This document shows positions 17,485 to 25,765 of a stretch of 52,542 nt of DNA, in pieces; within the stretch, counting starts at the first letter, position 1; each line of letters begins with the position of its first letter. The notes under the pieces were generated by a model. It had not been told where the DNA came from. It did not search any database and saw only the letters and a list, made by a program, of their open reading frames with translations. Source of the DNA: Nitrosopumilaceae archaeon (GTDB taxonomy: Archaea; Thermoproteota; Nitrososphaeria; Nitrososphaerales; Nitrosopumilaceae); assembly GCA_028279545.1 (NCBI GenBank), contig JANQNN010000018.1, forward strand, positions 1 through 52,542, given 5' to 3'. The translations under genes and the position numbers were made by a program.

Positions 17485-18551
17485 AATAATAAATCACGAA
17501 TTGCCAGTAAGAATCTTGAATTCATTTCCTTTGTTCCAATTGTAACTCGTAAGCATCCGTCATGATTCCCAATTTTCCCAAGTTTTCTTACTGAAATTCC
17601 CTGCTCAGACAATGCAGTATATACTCTAGAATAAGAACCATGAGCATCAAAAAGAACAAAATTAGCTTGAGATTCAAAAACCTCAAAAGTGTTGTATTTT
17701 TTCAGATTTTCAATTATTCTTGTTCTTTCTTTTTTAATGACTTTAGCTGCATTTTTCATTTGTAGAGGTTTTTCTAATGCCAAGATTCCTGATTCTATTG
17801 TTAGAGTACTTAGTGGATATGGATATTGTAAAACTTTGTTAAATACTTCAGTAAATTGTTTATTTGCAAAAAAATATCCCAATCTTAACCCAGCCAATCC
17901 AAAAGATTTTGAAACCGTTTGAACAACAACTAAATTTTTTTGAGTTTTTACCATATTTGCTAAAGAATAATTACTAAATTCTCCGTAGGCCTCGTCAATA
18001 ATTACCAGCCCATCAAAGTTTTTTATCAATTTTTGTAAATCTTTTTTGGAGAATTGAAATCCTGTAGGGTTGTTTGGCGAATCAAGGTACAAAATATCTG
18101 CATTTTTAGATTGTTTTAAAAAATCTTTAATGTCTAGTTTCATATTATTTGAAAAAGGTAATGAGATCATAGGGATAGAATATAATTTACACCTTTCTTC
18201 AAAAAATCCAAAAGTTGGATTTGATGTAAGGATTTTTGTTTTTTTATTAGCAACATTGGAAAGTATTAAATCCAAAATTTGATCAGAACCATTCCCCACT
18301 CCAATAAATGAGGGAGGTATTTTAGAAAATTTTGAAATTGCTTGAATAAGGCGTTCTGTTCCACCTAAAGGATACTCCCTAACGTCAGAGTTTTTCTTGG
18401 CACCTGAGAAAAGATCACTTTGAAACTGTTTTGAAATTACGTAATTTTCATTTGAATCAAGCTTCAACGAGTCTGTTTGTAATTCAGGTTTCTGATATCC
18501 GCCAATAGAGGATAGTTCCCTAACTTTTTTTTCAAACCATCCTTTTTTCAT
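17481..18551 (-). CDS. hisC: Histidinol-phosphate aminotransferase
   Basis: 356 residues, PLP fold-type I. Visible marks: LDSNENYV near the N-terminus, GVGNGSDQILDLI, LDSPNNPTG, VIIDEAYGEFS with the PLP-pyridine Asp, and TVSKSFGLAGLRLGY with the Schiff-base lysine. Converts imidazole acetol phosphate to histidinol phosphate using glutamate. It overlaps hisD by 4 nt. A paralogue of the same fold serves cobalamin synthesis at 44740-45813; this one is assigned to histidine by operon position. Confidence 0.94.
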   Translation of the reverse strand: MKKGWFEKKVRELSSIGGYQKPELQTDSLKLDSNENYVISKQFQSDLFSGAKKNSDVREYPLGGTERLIQAISKFSKIPPSFIGVGNGSDQILDLILSNVANKKTKILTSNPTFGFFEERCKLYSIPMISLPFSNNMKLDIKDFLKQSKNADILYLDSPNNPTGFQFSKKDLQKLIKNFDGLVIIDEAYGEFSNYSLANMVKTQKNLVVVQTVSKSFGLAGLRLGYFFANKQFTEVFNKVLQYPYPLSTLTIESGILALEKPLQMKNAAKVIKKERTRIIENLKKYNTFEVFESQANFVLFDAHGSYSRVYTALSEQGISVRKLGKIGNHDGCLRVTIGTKEMNSRFLLAIRDLLL

Positions 18552-19822
18552 TCCAGCCTACCTCTTACTGCTTCAAAGTGATTTGGCAAGCCCTCTGCTT
18601 GAGTAAATACCTCAAGATATTCCGAAATTTTTGACAAAGATCTCCTTGTTGAAGTAACCTGGGTATTAATTTTGATAAAATCTAAGACAGAAAGAGAACC
18701 CCTCGTTTTACCAAATCTATTTGTGGGTAAAATGTGATTTGATCCTAAAATGTAGTCACTTGCAGAAGAGGGAGTATTATTTCCAATCAAAGTTAACCCT
18801 GAAGATGTAATTTTTGAAGCCCAATCCTTTGGATTTTTCGTCATTATTTCCAAGTGCTCTGGGGCCAATTCATTTGCAAGTTCAATCATATCTGATTTGT
18901 TGCGACAAATAGCTATGAATCCATTTTGTTTTAGGCTTGTTTTTACTAAATCAGCCCTCTTTATTGTTTTAATTAAATCACCAATTACTTGATTCACCGA
19001 ATTTGCTAATTTTTCTGAATTTGTTATTAGGAAACAAAAAGTATCTCTACTGTGTTCTGATTGGGAAATAATATCCAAAGCCACATACTTGGGATTTGCG
19101 GTGCTATCGGCAATAATTCCTAATTCAGTTGGGCCTGCTAGCATATCAATTGAAGTACGATCACTAACCAATGATTTAGCAGTAGTTACAAATGGCCCAC
19201 CTGGTCCAACAATTTTATCTACTTTTTCAATTGATTTTGTTCCAAATGATAAAGCTGCAATTGCTTGAGCTCCACCTATCTTGTAAATTTCATTAACCTT
19301 ACAAATGTTAGCTGCAACAATGGTTAAAGGATCAATAGTTCCGTCAGGATTTGATGGACTTGAAACAACTACTCTTCTTACCCCTGCTATTTTTGCAGGA
19401 ATTACTGACATTAGGACAGAGCTTGGATATTTTGCTAACCCACCTGGAATGTAACAACCAACACTTTCAATAGGAATAAAATTTTTTGAAATTTTTGTCC
19501 CATCTAAGAAAATATTTTTATTTTTTAAAATTGATTTTATCGCACATTCAGTTTTTTCTAATTTTTTTTTTGCTAATTTAATTGCTGTAATTTCTTTTTT
19601 TGAAACTTTTTTGTATGCATTTTTTATTTCGTTTTTTGATATTTTTAATGAAACAAGGTTTACCTTATTGAATTTTTTTTCGTATTTTTTTATAGCTGAA
19701 TCTCCTTCTTTTTGTACTTTTTTTAGTATAATTTCTACTATCTCTTTGTTTTTTTTAGATGATTTCAGAGTTAGATCAGAGGCCAGATTTTCAACATTTT
19801 TAACTTGCAGTATTTTCATCAA
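18548..19822 (-). CDS. hisD: Histidinol dehydrogenase
   Basis: 424 residues, near the family norm. Motifs include YIPGGLAKYPSSVLM, KIGGAQAIAALSFGT, DKIVGPGGPFVTTAK, DMLAGPTELGIIAD, SQSEHSRD with the zinc-binding His, and APEHLEIM. It oxidises histidinol to histidine in two NAD-dependent steps. The N-terminus is very lysine-rich. It overlaps hisG upstream and hisC downstream by 4 nt each. Confidence 0.96.
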   Translation of the reverse strand: MMKILQVKNVENLASDLTLKSSKKNKEIVEIILKKVQKEGDSAIKKYEKKFNKVNLVSLKISKNEIKNAYKKVSKKEITAIKLAKKKLEKTECAIKSILKNKNIFLDGTKISKNFIPIESVGCYIPGGLAKYPSSVLMSVIPAKIAGVRRVVVSSPSNPDGTIDPLTIVAANICKVNEIYKIGGAQAIAALSFGTKSIEKVDKIVGPGGPFVTTAKSLVSDRTSIDMLAGPTELGIIADSTANPKYVALDIISQSEHSRDTFCFLITNSEKLANSVNQVIGDLIKTIKRADLVKTSLKQNGFIAICRNKSDMIELANELAPEHLEIMTKNPKDWASKITSSGLTLIGNNTPSSASDYILGSNHILPTNRFGKTRGSLSVLDFIKINTQVTSTRRSLSKISEYLEVFTQAEGLPNHFEAVRGRLE

Positions 19823-20796
19823 TTCTCTTCATCACGTTTAATCTCCTCAAGTTCCAATATTTGTCTTGGTTCATGAACCACAAGTCCTTGAGCAATTTTT
19901 CTTAACTTGGGGATTAGTTTGTGAAATTCTTCTTTTTTTATTACTGTGTTTACTCCATACCAACCAGCTTCACTAAGGGGGCTTACGGTTGGTCTTTTTA
20001 ATGAGGGCATTTGAGAAATTAATTTGTTAAGATTTTTTTCTTCTACGTTTAGGTAAATGTGCAAATATTTCCTACCTCTCACGGCTCCTTTCATTAGTGT
20101 TACAATATCAAAGATTTTTTCACGCTTCTTGGGATCTTTAAGTGATTTTTTATTTACAATTAAATGAGCTGTAGAAGTTAAAACTTCATCAACAATTTTT
20201 AATTTATTTTGTTTCAATGTTGTACCTGTTTCAGTAACATCCATTATTGCATCTACATCTTCTGGAGGCTTTGCCTCGGTAGCACCAAACGATAAATGAA
20301 TCTGAACATTTTTGTTTGTGCCTAAGCGAACCCATGGAGTTACTATTGATGGTTCTTTTGATCCATAATATTTTTTGTAAGATTTACATTCTTTAAGAAA
20401 TTTGGCAGCGGTAGTAAGGTACTCTGATGAAATTCGAAGGATTTTTTTCTTTTTTGCATAATCTGCTATCATAGAATCCAGGTTTTTGTAAAAATATTTT
20501 TCAGGGAATGCTACGACCAATCTGATTTTTCCATATTCTAGATCAAGTATTGATTCAACATCTGATTTTGTTTCTCCCACCCAATCTTTACCGGTAATTC
20601 CCACATCATACAACCCTTCATAAACTAATGTAGGGATTTCCTGTGGTCTAAGCATTTTTACTATAATATTTGGATCATCTAAAAATACTCGATATGTTCT
20701 GTTTTTTCGATTAACCTTGGTCCAGGATTTTTCAAGTAGTTTAAAAGTTGCCTCTTCCAGACTGCCTTTTGGTATGGCAAATTTTACCTGAGACAT
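19819..20796 (-). CDS. hisG: ATP phosphoribosyltransferase, long form
   Basis: 325 residues. The catalytic part (1-220) has FAIPKGSLEEATFKLL, YDVGITGKDWVGE, and the PRPP loop in DAIMDVTETGTTLKQN. The C-terminal part from about 240 (LMKGAVRGRKYLHIYLNVEE, TVSPLSEAGWYGVNTVI) is the ACT-like regulatory domain, so this is the long HisG form that works without HisZ and is normally feedback-inhibited by histidine. It is the first gene of the his operon. A TATA-like element at 20821-20830 lies about 25-34 nt upstream of the ATG, suggesting a leaderless transcript separate from the HMG-CoA reductase gene upstream. Confidence 0.95.
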   Translation of the reverse strand: MSQVKFAIPKGSLEEATFKLLEKSWTKVNRKNRTYRVFLDDPNIIVKMLRPQEIPTLVYEGLYDVGITGKDWVGETKSDVESILDLEYGKIRLVVAFPEKYFYKNLDSMIADYAKKKKILRISSEYLTTAAKFLKECKSYKKYYGSKEPSIVTPWVRLGTNKNVQIHLSFGATEAKPPEDVDAIMDVTETGTTLKQNKLKIVDEVLTSTAHLIVNKKSLKDPKKREKIFDIVTLMKGAVRGRKYLHIYLNVEEKNLNKLISQMPSLKRPTVSPLSEAGWYGVNTVIKKEEFHKLIPKLRKIAQGLVVHEPRQILELEEIKRDEEN

Positions 20797-20820
20797 TATT
20801 AATTTTTTAAAATAGGTTAG

Positions 20821-20830
20821 CCATATAATA
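20821..20830 (-). promoter_or_regulatory. Putative TATA box for the his operon
   Basis: On the minus strand the sequence reads TATTATATGG, centred about 29 nt ahead of the hisG ATG (20794-20796). This is the expected TATA-to-start distance for a leaderless archaeal transcript. It lies in the 39-nt gap between the HMG-CoA reductase stop and hisG. Assigned by position and composition only. Confidence 0.4.
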
Positions 20831-20835
20831 GGATT

Positions 20836-22092
20836 TTAAATATTTTCTACTAGTTCTTTTGCTTTATCAAGAGAAATGTTATTTTCATTGATCATTTTTT
20901 GAACAATTTCATCTATTTGATCATTTTTTGCTCCAGCTGCAGATGCTAAATTCCGAGCATGTAATCTCATGTGTCCTTTTTGAATTCCTTCAGTAGCTAA
21001 CGCTCTAATTGCACTATAATTTTGTGCCAATCCCACAGCAGTCATTATTGACGCTAGTTCTTGAGCCGAGGAAACTCCCAGAATTTTATTACAAAGTTTT
21101 GCAATAGGATGAACATTTGCAATTCCTCCTACTATTCCTACTGCTAATGGTAATTCCAAATACCCAATTAAATTTCCATTTTCATCTTTTGTCCATTTAC
21201 TAAGAGATCTGTATTTTCCAGATCTAGCTGCATAAGCATTTGCTGAAGCTTCGATTGCTCTACTATCTTGGCCAGTTGCATTTGCAACTGCAATAGTTCC
21301 ATTCATTATTCCTTTATTGTGGGTGACTGCTCTAAAAATATCATTATCTGCAAAATGATAGGCCAAAAGAATATTATCAACTATTTTATCCCCGCCCACT
21401 GACTGTTTATCAAATACTGCTGTAGCCCTTGTAATTCTTCTTGTAGAATAATTTGATAAAATTCTAAGAAGTGATTTTCCTCCTATTATTTTTTCTAAAA
21501 AAGGAGATACTGCTTCACACATTGTATTTGTAATGTTAGCTCCCATAGCATCACCAACATCAATCAACAGTTCTACGATTAACATTTTTCCAAGGGGGGT
21601 ATCGATTTCTTTACATGAAATTTCCTTTGCTCCTTTGCCTATTTTTGATAATGTATTACTCTTTGAATTTGCGATAGACAGGATTTCATTTGCTGATTTT
21701 TGGATTTTTGGAATTGCAGTGGAAATATCCACATCTAGCATTTGAATTTGTCCAATGCTGTAAGATTCTTCTGATTCCACCTTAAACCCACCCAGAACTC
21801 TAGCAATTTTTGCTCCTTTTGATGCAGCTGCAATAACAGAGGGTTCTTCTATTACCATTGGAATAACATAATCTTTACCATTTATCTTAAAGTTCGTTCC
21901 TAAACCAAGTGGTAACGAAAAGGTACCAATTGCATTTTCAACCATCTTATCTGCTTTTTCATATGAAATTCCCCCATCAGGATTTTCTAATAATTTTATT
22001 TCCTCATCAGACAAGTCCGAAAAAAATTTTATAAAATCTAAACGCTCCTTCCTTGATTTTTCAAAAAATTTTGAAATAGACGAGTCTTTCAT
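20836..22092 (-). CDS. Hydroxymethylglutaryl-CoA reductase, class II-like
   Basis: 418 residues. The order of motifs is that of HMG-CoA reductase: ENAIGTFSLPLGLGTNF (about 51-67), the catalytic Glu in MVIEEPSVIAAASKGAKIAR, GDAMGANITNTMCEAV with the catalytic Asp/Asn region, DKQSVGGDKI and NATGQDSRAIEASANAYA. The EEPSVIAAAS and LPLGLGTNF wording is that of the class II (Pseudomonas mevalonii-like) form rather than the class I form with ENVIGY/PVGVAGP. It reduces HMG-CoA to mevalonate for archaeal isoprenoid lipids. The start codon overlaps the stop of the upstream sugar-dehydrogenase homologue by 4 nt. Confidence 0.9.
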   Translation of the reverse strand: MKDSSISKFFEKSRKERLDFIKFFSDLSDEEIKLLENPDGGISYEKADKMVENAIGTFSLPLGLGTNFKINGKDYVIPMVIEEPSVIAAASKGAKIARVLGGFKVESEESYSIGQIQMLDVDISTAIPKIQKSANEILSIANSKSNTLSKIGKGAKEISCKEIDTPLGKMLIVELLIDVGDAMGANITNTMCEAVSPFLEKIIGGKSLLRILSNYSTRRITRATAVFDKQSVGGDKIVDNILLAYHFADNDIFRAVTHNKGIMNGTIAVANATGQDSRAIEASANAYAARSGKYRSLSKWTKDENGNLIGYLELPLAVGIVGGIANVHPIAKLCNKILGVSSAQELASIMTAVGLAQNYSAIRALATEGIQKGHMRLHARNLASAAGAKNDQIDEIVQKMINENNISLDKAKELVENI

Positions 22093-23183
22093 TTTAATAT
22101 CCTAATTAATTTATCATCTTTCCCATCAGGAAAACCTTTTCCATCAGTATTTGAAGTAATAATATATAGACTACCATCATTTCCCTGCCCCACGTCTCGA
22201 ACTCGTCCCACTCCACTTAAAATACTCTTTTGGGATTTTAGTCCTTCATCTAGATCTAGTTGATACAAATTTGAGGCTCTAAGAGAGGCCATAATAAACG
22301 CATGATCAAGCTTTACTGAATTTCCTTTGTAAAAGAGAATTCCTCCAGGTTCTATTCCTGGATCATAACACATTACAGCACCTTCAAATTTTTCATTGCC
22401 AATGCATTCTCGTTCGGGCCAACCAAAATTTTTTCCAGGCTTGATTAAATTGATTTCATCATTTTGTTCAGGTCCAAGATCAACAGCATACATGTTTCCC
22501 ATCGAATCCCATGAAATTCCTTGGGGATTTCTAAATCCAAGTGAGAATATTGGTGAGTTTGAAAATGGATTATCTTCAGGAATCGTTCCATCGGAATTTA
22601 ATCTCAATATTTTACCTGATAAGGAATTTTTATCCTGTGGGAGATGAGAGGCATCAGATACTGTTCCAGTTCCAACATATAATTTTCCATCTGGGCCAAA
22701 TTTCAAAAATCCACCATTTGTAAATACAGAACCTGGAATTTTATCTAAAATAGTTTCAGCATCTTCTAGTTTGTTATTTGATTCAGTAATTTTGATAATT
22801 TTATTCCATAATTTTTCATCGTTCTTGTAAGTTAAAAAAACATAGATAAAGTGATTCTCCTTAAAATTTGGATGAGTGGTAATTCCTAATAGACCTCCAT
22901 CAAAAACATTAGCAGAGCGAAATGTAGCTAATGGTTCATCTAAAAGTTCTTCTTGAAAAATAACTCTGATTGTACCTTTTTTTTCAGTAATGAAAATTTT
23001 TTCATCTGTTATTGCAATGGATCTAGGATTTTCAAGATTTTCTGCTAAAATTTTAATTGATTTATTTTCAAAATTTTCTGTTGGTAATTCTGGAAGAGGA
23101 ATTGGATCATCAGGTGAAGTTAAAACAAAAAATGAAAATGCTATTGCACCAGCAATTCCAATAATTCTTAGCCTCTTATCCAT
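22089..23183 (-). CDS. PQQ-type glucose/sorbosone dehydrogenase homologue, secreted or membrane-anchored
   Basis: 364 residues. A hydrophobic N-terminal segment (about residues 6-24) acts as signal or anchor. The rest is a six-bladed beta-propeller of the soluble aldose sugar dehydrogenase family: NPRSIAI, LLGITTHPNFKENHFIYVFL, GGFLKFGPDGKLYVGTG, SGKILRLNSDGTIPEDNPF, LGFRNPQGISWD, DLGPEQNDEINLI, and NFGWPE. Family members oxidise sugars with PQQ and calcium, though many archaeal homologues have untested activity. It is translationally coupled (4-nt overlap) to the HMG-CoA reductase gene, with no obvious metabolic link. Confidence 0.85.
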   Translation of the reverse strand: MDKRLRIIGIAGAIAFSFFVLTSPDDPIPLPELPTENFENKSIKILAENLENPRSIAITDEKIFITEKKGTIRVIFQEELLDEPLATFRSANVFDGGLLGITTHPNFKENHFIYVFLTYKNDEKLWNKIIKITESNNKLEDAETILDKIPGSVFTNGGFLKFGPDGKLYVGTGTVSDASHLPQDKNSLSGKILRLNSDGTIPEDNPFSNSPIFSLGFRNPQGISWDSMGNMYAVDLGPEQNDEINLIKPGKNFGWPERECIGNEKFEGAVMCYDPGIEPGGILFYKGNSVKLDHAFIMASLRASNLYQLDLDEGLKSQKSILSGVGRVRDVGQGNDGSLYIITSNTDGKGFPDGKDDKLIRILK

Positions 23184-23237
23184 AAAAAAATAATTTTTTC
23201 AAATCCTATTAATTACTTTCAAAAATTTGATAACGCG

Positions 23238-23243
23238 TATATA
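23238..23243 (+). promoter_or_regulatory. TATA box of the initiator tRNA gene
   Basis: TATATA sits 24-29 nt upstream of the tRNA 5' end at 23267, the expected archaeal TATA position if transcription starts at or near the mature 5' end. The flanking GC-containing island (aacgcg) stands out in an AT-rich intergenic region. Confidence 0.6.
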
Positions 23244-23266
23244 CCGCTCCTTCTCACTTACGAATC

Positions 23267-23356
23267 AGCGGGGTGGGGAAGTCAGACTATTTAGGGCTAG
23301 GTCATCCCGGCGGGCTCATAACCCGCAAATCAGTAGTTCAAATCTACTCCCCGCTA
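23267..23356 (+). tRNA. Initiator tRNA-Met (CAU) with putative D-loop intron
   Basis: Acceptor stem AGCGGGG (23267-23273) pairs with CCCCGCT (23349-23355), discriminator A at 23356, no encoded CCA. D stem GGGA/TCCC (23276-23279 / 23305-23308); anticodon stem GCGGG/CCCGC with loop CTCATAA and anticodon CAT at 23317-23319; variable loop AAATC; T arm AGTAG-TTCAAAT-CTACT. The A1:U72 pair and three consecutive G:C pairs next to the anticodon loop are initiator hallmarks, so this is not elongator Met or tRNA-Ile2. The D-loop as encoded is 25 nt, far too long; removing 23286-23300 restores a normal 10-nt loop with G18-G19. The mature tRNA would be 75 nt before CCA addition. Confidence 0.92.
23286..23300 (+). 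other. Putative 15-nt non-canonical tRNA intron in the D-loop
   Basis: The inserted sequence is ACTATTTAGGGCTAG. A relaxed bulge-helix-bulge can be drawn: exon AGTC (23280-23283) pairs with intron GGCT (23295-23298; A-T, G-C, T-G, C-G), flanked by three-base bulges AGA (23284-23286) and AGG (23299-23301), with a small CT/AG intron hairpin. Cutting after the second base of each bulge gives the D-loop AGTCAGGTCA with the conserved A14, G15, G18-G19 and A21. Because both bulges begin AG, the exact junction is ambiguous by up to two bases. The exon-side helix is separated from the second bulge by three unpaired bases, so the motif is relaxed. Confidence 0.7.
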
Positions 23357-23357
23357 C

Positions 23358-24686
23358 TTAATTCTTATAAATCGAAAACCAAGAACTAGATTCGTCAAAA
23401 TAGGATTTTTTATTCAATTTTCCCAATCTAATCAACGGTCTACTTAGATGCCTATGGGCTCCAACATCGGGAAGGTATATTTTTTTTTCAATTTTTCTGG
23501 GAATTTCGATGTTGTTTTTGTTTATTGAGCGACTTCCACATTTTACGCATTGAAATCCTTGTTTTGTTCCCTTTGATTTCATAGATTTTTTGCATCTGTT
23601 ACAGATTGGATTGGATTTAATAATTTGTTTTTTTATGCTAATTATCTCTATAAATTCGATATTAAGAACTCTAGGAAAATTTTTGGAAGCCTTTCTTATT
23701 CCCCCACCTACAGATATTTTATCTTCTTTTATTAGGCCCAAAGCAACATGGGTTATTCCTGTTTCCTTGTACACTGCACAGTTAATTTTCTCTCCATTAC
23801 AATCCAAAGAAAAAAACACATGTCCACCTTTCGTTATTTGTGGTTTATCTAAAACCGATCCTGAAACTATTCCCGAAGCGAATGGTTTCATTGTTGATTT
23901 AGTAAAGGTATTTTTTAAATGGTCATTTGTTCCTTGATTAGATTTAAAAATTAAATGACCTGCTAATTTCTCCTCTGTTTCTAAAATTTTTGTGGCATTC
24001 AATAAAACATCAATTTTTTCACCTCTTACCCCATAAAATACAGGATCGGGACTATGGGGCATTATCAAAACCTTGGATTTTTTATTGTCATAGCTATTAA
24101 AGGTGTAAGGAAATGTTCTTTTTTGCATTGCTTTAACACTTTGATGAGAAATTTTTCTTTGTGTTCCAAACTTTGACGACTTTCTGTAACACAACAATTC
24201 AAAAGTGTGATCTTGAAATTTGTATCCAATTGCTCCTATAGCCCCGATTAATCCCTGTCCATTTCCAATGTAAAATATTTCCAAATTATTTTTTTTAGCA
24301 AAAGTTTTTGCTTGTTCTCTATTAATTAATTGCCACAAAGCCAATTCACTAAATTGTGTAAAGCTAGATGGAATATCATGCTGTTCATAAAAAACTAAAC
24401 CAGGGTTGGCTCCATTCAAAGTATCAGAATATTTTGAAACAAATTTTTTGATTTTATTTTTTATTTTTGAGGGATTTTTGGTTTTAATTTTGAGAGAAAC
24501 AGCTCCATTTCCCCTAGTTTTCCATGGGATGTTTGGATTAAACCTAATTAATCTAGGGAAATCAAGAAATTCTGATTTTTGTTTTTTTAGATAATTTACT
24601 ATCTTATAGGCTAAAAAAGTGGTACACATTCCCTTGGGGGAATCTGTATCATCAAAGCCAATATGCAAAGTACAGTAAGTGTCCAA
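23358..24686 (-). CDS. tiaS: tRNA(Ile2) 2-agmatinylcytidine synthetase
   Basis: 442 residues. The N-terminus LHIGFDDTDSPKGMCTTFLA is the TiaS signature (Asp-rich kinase-like motif); then IRFNPNIPWKTRGNGAVS, GLIGAIGAIGY, MPHSPDPVFYGVRGE, an OB-fold region (GSVLDKPQITKGGHVFFSL) and a C-terminal zinc ribbon with CNRCKK and CVKCGS. TiaS attaches agmatine to C34 of tRNA-Ile(CAU), so that it reads AUA rather than AUG. The stop codon lies 1 nt from the 3' end of the convergent CAU initiator tRNA gene, which must itself escape this modification. Confidence 0.94.
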   Translation of the reverse strand: MDTYCTLHIGFDDTDSPKGMCTTFLAYKIVNYLKKQKSEFLDFPRLIRFNPNIPWKTRGNGAVSLKIKTKNPSKIKNKIKKFVSKYSDTLNGANPGLVFYEQHDIPSSFTQFSELALWQLINREQAKTFAKKNNLEIFYIGNGQGLIGAIGAIGYKFQDHTFELLCYRKSSKFGTQRKISHQSVKAMQKRTFPYTFNSYDNKKSKVLIMPHSPDPVFYGVRGEKIDVLLNATKILETEEKLAGHLIFKSNQGTNDHLKNTFTKSTMKPFASGIVSGSVLDKPQITKGGHVFFSLDCNGEKINCAVYKETGITHVALGLIKEDKISVGGGIRKASKNFPRVLNIEFIEIISIKKQIIKSNPICNRCKKSMKSKGTKQGFQCVKCGSRSINKNNIEIPRKIEKKIYLPDVGAHRHLSRPLIRLGKLNKKSYFDESSSWFSIYKN

Positions 24687-24769
24687 TAATTTATTATCAA
24701 ATCCCGGGCATTTTTAGTTGTCGTGTTCTACACTTGGTTTAAATTAAAATCACTTCATTTGTAATTAAG

Positions 24770-25765
24770 TTGATAATAGTTGATGAAGAAAAAATTTTCA
24801 AAGAAATTCGATTAAAAAAACCAGCCTCGGTATCTCTAAATGGACCGGATGGAATTTTACCTCAAATTCAACAGACTGCATTAAATATTACCAAAGAATT
24901 CGGAATACCTGCCTATGTTTTGGCAGATACAACTTGGGGAACCTGCGATTTAAATTCAAATGCGGGAAAAATTTTAGGTACTGGAATTCAATTCAATATT
25001 GGTCACACCATCAACACTGATTCAATCGAAAAAAATGTAGTTTTGATAGATGCTTTTGACGATATTAAATTCGATGATATCGCAAAAAAATTTGGGAAAA
25101 TGTTTGTTGGAAAGACTATTGGTCTAGTAACAGACAGCCAACATCTAAATCAAATGAAAAAAGTTGAAGAAATTCTAAAAAATAATGGGGTAAAGGTAAA
25201 AATCGGAAAAGGGGGAGGTCAATTAAATGACGGTCAGGTTTTTGGTTGCGAGTTTTATCCTGCAACAAAGCTCAAAGAAGAAGTAAGTGCATACGTTTTC
25301 TTGGGACAAAGTAATTTTCATGCATCAGGAATTGCTTTATCTACCAATTTACCAACTTATGTTCTAGATCCATATTTTAATGAAATTAGAGAAGTAACAG
25401 AATTTTCTCAGAAATTAAAAAAGAAAGCAACCCTTGCGATTTACAAAGCTGCAGAAGCCAATTCTTTTGGAATTATCGTTGGCCTTAAGGAGGGACAGTT
25501 ATCAAAATTGTTCGGTTTAAAATTCAAAAAAGAATTAGAAAAGGAAGGAAAAACAGTTCAATTATTTGCTTTGACTGACATTACAAATGAGAGGTTAAAC
25601 AATCTAAAAGGTATTGATGCTTTTATTCAAGTAGCGTGTCCGAGAATATCCACAGATAATCAATTTGATAAACCTGTATTATCATCACCCCAAGCTAATG
25701 CTCTTTTGAAGGTACTAAGAAATGAAAATATCGAAGAATATCTAGAGATTCCCCATTGGTTATAA
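24770..25765 (+). CDS. dph2: Diphthamide biosynthesis radical enzyme Dph2
   Basis: 331 residues from TTG 24770. Three cysteines, one per repeated domain, are where the archaeal 4Fe-4S Dph2 needs them: C59 in TTWGTCDLN, C160 in QVFGCEFYP and C290 in IQVACPRIS. NIGHTINTD corresponds to the conserved His segment after the first domain. The protein transfers the 3-amino-3-carboxypropyl group of SAM to a histidine of elongation factor 2. It is divergent from tiaS and abuts the convergent TPR gene without a gap. Confidence 0.93.
   Translation: MIIVDEEKIFKEIRLKKPASVSLNGPDGILPQIQQTALNITKEFGIPAYVLADTTWGTCDLNSNAGKILGTGIQFNIGHTINTDSIEKNVVLIDAFDDIKFDDIAKKFGKMFVGKTIGLVTDSQHLNQMKKVEEILKNNGVKVKIGKGGGQLNDGQVFGCEFYPATKLKEEVSAYVFLGQSNFHASGIALSTNLPTYVLDPYFNEIREVTEFSQKLKKKATLAIYKAAEANSFGIIVGLKEGQLSKLFGLKFKKELEKEGKTVQLFALTDITNERLNNLKGIDAFIQVACPRISTDNQFDKPVLSSPQANALLKVLRNENIEEYLEIPHWL

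Noticed and set aside
23267-23356. Reading this tRNA as tRNA-Ile2 or elongator Met because of its CAU anticodon and its tiaS neighbour
   Set aside because: The A1:U72 pair and the three G:C pairs beside the anticodon loop are initiator features.
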